Below are positions 7,555-8,772 of a DNA stretch of 8,772 bases, piece after piece. The stretch lies in assembly GCA_012511135.1 (NCBI GenBank), contig JAAZGQ010000016.1:1-8772 (forward strand), read 5' to 3'. The stretch is from Bacteroidales bacterium (lineage in GTDB: Bacteria > Bacteroidota > Bacteroidia > Bacteroidales > UBA1402). Below the pieces are notes generated by a model that saw only the letters and a program-made list of their open reading frames with translations, was not told the origin of the DNA and ran no database searches. A program made the translations under genes and the position numbers. Every line of letters starts with the position of its first letter. Position 1 is the first letter of the stretch.

Positions 7555-7932
7555 TTATCCGATAATTTCCTGGTATTGTTCATAACTGAGCAGACCTTCC
7601 AGGTCTGCCGGATTGTCCAGGCTGATTTTTATTATCCAGCCACCTTCGTAAGGTTCTTTGTTAATAAGTTCCGGATGATCTTCCAAATCTGCATTGGCTT
7701 CGATTACGGTACCGCCGGCGGGAAGAAACAGGTCTGATACAGCCTTGACAGCTTCGACACTGCCAAAGACCTCTTCTTTTTGCAGCTTTTCGCCAACGGT
7801 AGTAATATCTACAAAGACAATTTCTCCCAATTCAGACTGGGCGAAATCGCTAATGCCCACATAGGCTTCTTGCCCCTCTACACGAATCCATTCGTGATTT
7901 TTGGTGAATTTTAAAGTTTTAGGATCGTTCAT
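7555..7932 (-). CDS. gcvH: Glycine cleavage system H protein
   Basis: GcvH is the small lipoylated carrier of the glycine cleavage system. It shuttles the aminomethyl group from the P protein to the T protein and is reoxidised by the L protein. The 125-residue length is normal. The lipoyl-lysine motif GSVEAVKAVSDL gives Lys63 as the modified residue. FTKNHEWIRVEG (9-20), GISDFAQSELGEIVFVD (26-42) and the EGGWIIKISLDNPADL stretch near the C-terminus are also family hallmarks. The ATG at 7932 lies 33 bases past the rpoN stop codon, with no Shine-Dalgarno sequence in between, and the gene ends 4 bases before purE. No gcvT, gcvP or lpd gene is in the window, so the partners must be elsewhere. Besides glycine cleavage, GcvH can be a lipoyl donor in some bacteria; nothing here decides between the roles. 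Confidence 0.97.
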   Translation of the reverse strand: MNDPKTLKFTKNHEWIRVEGQEAYVGISDFAQSELGEIVFVDITTVGEKLQKEEVFGSVEAVKAVSDLFLPAGGTVIEANADLEDHPELINKEPYEGGWIIKISLDNPADLEGLLSYEQYQEIIG

Positions 7933-7965
7933 ATGCTTATGAGTGTTTTAAAATAAAAAGTCTGC

Positions 7966-8772
7966 TTATTTTACGCGCAACCTGGCTACGGGAATTTTAA
8001 GTTGAGATCGGTATTTGGAAATGGTGCGCCTGGCTACCAGATAGCCTTTTTCCTGCATGAGTTTCTCCAGTTCGTCATCGGTGTATGGATTTCTTTTGTC
8101 TTCGTTGTCTATGATTTCCTGTAAAACATTTTTGACCCTGATGGTAGAAACTTCTTCTCCAGAATCTGTTTGCAGCGATTCGGAAAAAAAGAATTTTAGC
8201 GAAAAAACCCCGAATTCGGTTTGCACGTATTTACTGCTTGATACCCTTGAAATTGTGGAGATATCGTAGGATGTAATATTGGCGATGTCTTTGAGAATCA
8301 TCGGTCTTATTTTTTTTTCATTACCGCTCAAAAAGAATTCCATTTGATAATCCAGGATGGCCTGCATGGTGCTGAGCAGGGTTTGCTGACGTTGTTTTAC
8401 GGCTTCGATGAACCAATAAGCCGCTTCGACTTTTTGGCGGGCAAAAATGGCCGCGTTCTTGGTTTCTTTGTTTTGTTTCTGTGGACTGGCATTATAATCC
8501 TTCAGCAATTTAAGATAGCGGTTGCTGACGTGAATCGTTGGTAAATCACCTTCGTTAAGACTAAGGATAAGGTTGCCGTCAATGTTTTCAATTATAAAAT
8601 CCGGAATAACCTGTTTGCCGGTTTCGCTGGATAATTCTTCCCAGGCATTACCCGGTTTAGGGTTGAGTTTGATTATTTCTGCAACAATTGCGTCGTATTC
8701 CTCCCGCTTGATTCCCCATTTGTGGAGAATGCGGTCATGGTGCCTGTGGGAAAATTCTTCGAAGTAATTTTC
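7966..8772 (-). CDS. rpoN: RNA polymerase sigma-54 factor RpoN (5' partial)
   Basis: The frame is open to the right edge, giving 268 C-terminal residues; a TTG near 8508 is internal. Sigma-54 directs RNA polymerase to -24/-12 promoters and needs AAA+ activators to melt DNA. The window holds the core-binding region from before LNPKPG (36-41) and VIPDFI, then ARQKVEAAYWFIEAVKQRQQ (111-130). Next comes the helix-turn-helix region for the -12 element (about 158-198, containing DIANITSYDISTISR) and finally the RpoN box ARRTISKYRS (247-256, bases 8005-8034). The common box is ARRTVAKYRE, so Val to Ile, Ala to Ser and Glu to Ser changes are seen; the Arg-Arg and Lys-Tyr-Arg contacts are kept. The activator-interacting region I would lie beyond the window. 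It is the first visible gene of the - strand cluster. No activator or sigma-54 promoter is evident in the window. Confidence 0.96.
   Translation of the reverse strand, partial: ENYFEEFSHRHHDRILHKWGIKREEYDAIVAEIIKLNPKPGNAWEELSSETGKQVIPDFIIENIDGNLILSLNEGDLPTIHVSNRYLKLLKDYNASPQKQNKETKNAAIFARQKVEAAYWFIEAVKQRQQTLLSTMQAILDYQMEFFLSGNEKKIRPMILKDIANITSYDISTISRVSSSKYVQTEFGVFSLKFFFSESLQTDSGEEVSTIRVKNVLQEIIDNEDKRNPYTDDELEKLMQEKGYLVARRTISKYRSQLKIPVARLRVK

Noticed and set aside
7933..7965. Possible separate promoter for gcvH in the 33-base gap after rpoN.
   Set aside because: The gap has no TAnnTTTG element on the - strand and is too short to hold a full promoter and leader.

Overview
The window looks like a chromosomal segment of a Bacteroidota (Bacteroidetes) bacterium, probably of the Bacteroidales or a related group. 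The signs are a secreted protease with a C-terminal type IX secretion (T9SS) sorting domain, the long three-domain form of IspG, a perfect Bacteroidetes-type -7 promoter element (TAnnTTTG), and no Shine-Dalgarno sequence before any start I examined. Base composition and coding style look even, and I see no insertion sequence, phage gene, tRNA, rRNA or CRISPR array.

Left half, + strand. The window opens inside an FtsX/LolC-LolE-type ABC transporter permease (1-1020, 5' end missing). Its last 14 bases overlap the start of a secreted serine protease (1007-3283). The protease resembles lysyl endopeptidase (Achromobacter protease I): signal peptide, propeptide, S1-type catalytic domain with complete triad and all three expected disulfides, a beta-rich accessory domain and a T9SS sorting domain. 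After a 153-base AT-rich gap carrying a promoter comes a 563-residue lipoprotein (3437-5128) with a beta-rich N-terminal region, a divergent OmpA-like segment and C-terminal TPR-like repeats.

Boundary. A perfect 40-bp palindrome flanked by A and T runs (5150-5189) lies between the lipoprotein gene and the convergent ispG gene, and should stop transcription from both sides.

Right half, - strand, read from right to left: rpoN (sigma-54, 5' end missing), gcvH (glycine cleavage H protein), purE (N5-CAIR mutase) and ispG (MEP isoprenoid pathway). Spacings are 33 bases, 4 bases and an overlap, so these probably form one operon whose promoter lies outside the window. The genes share no pathway: they cover a sigma factor, one-carbon/glycine metabolism, purine synthesis and isoprenoid synthesis.

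This is mostly housekeeping and cell-envelope DNA. I did not find a convincing new multi-gene system. The points most worth a second look are the protease's altered substrate pocket, the hybrid OmpA-like/TPR lipoprotein and the coupled permease-protease pair.
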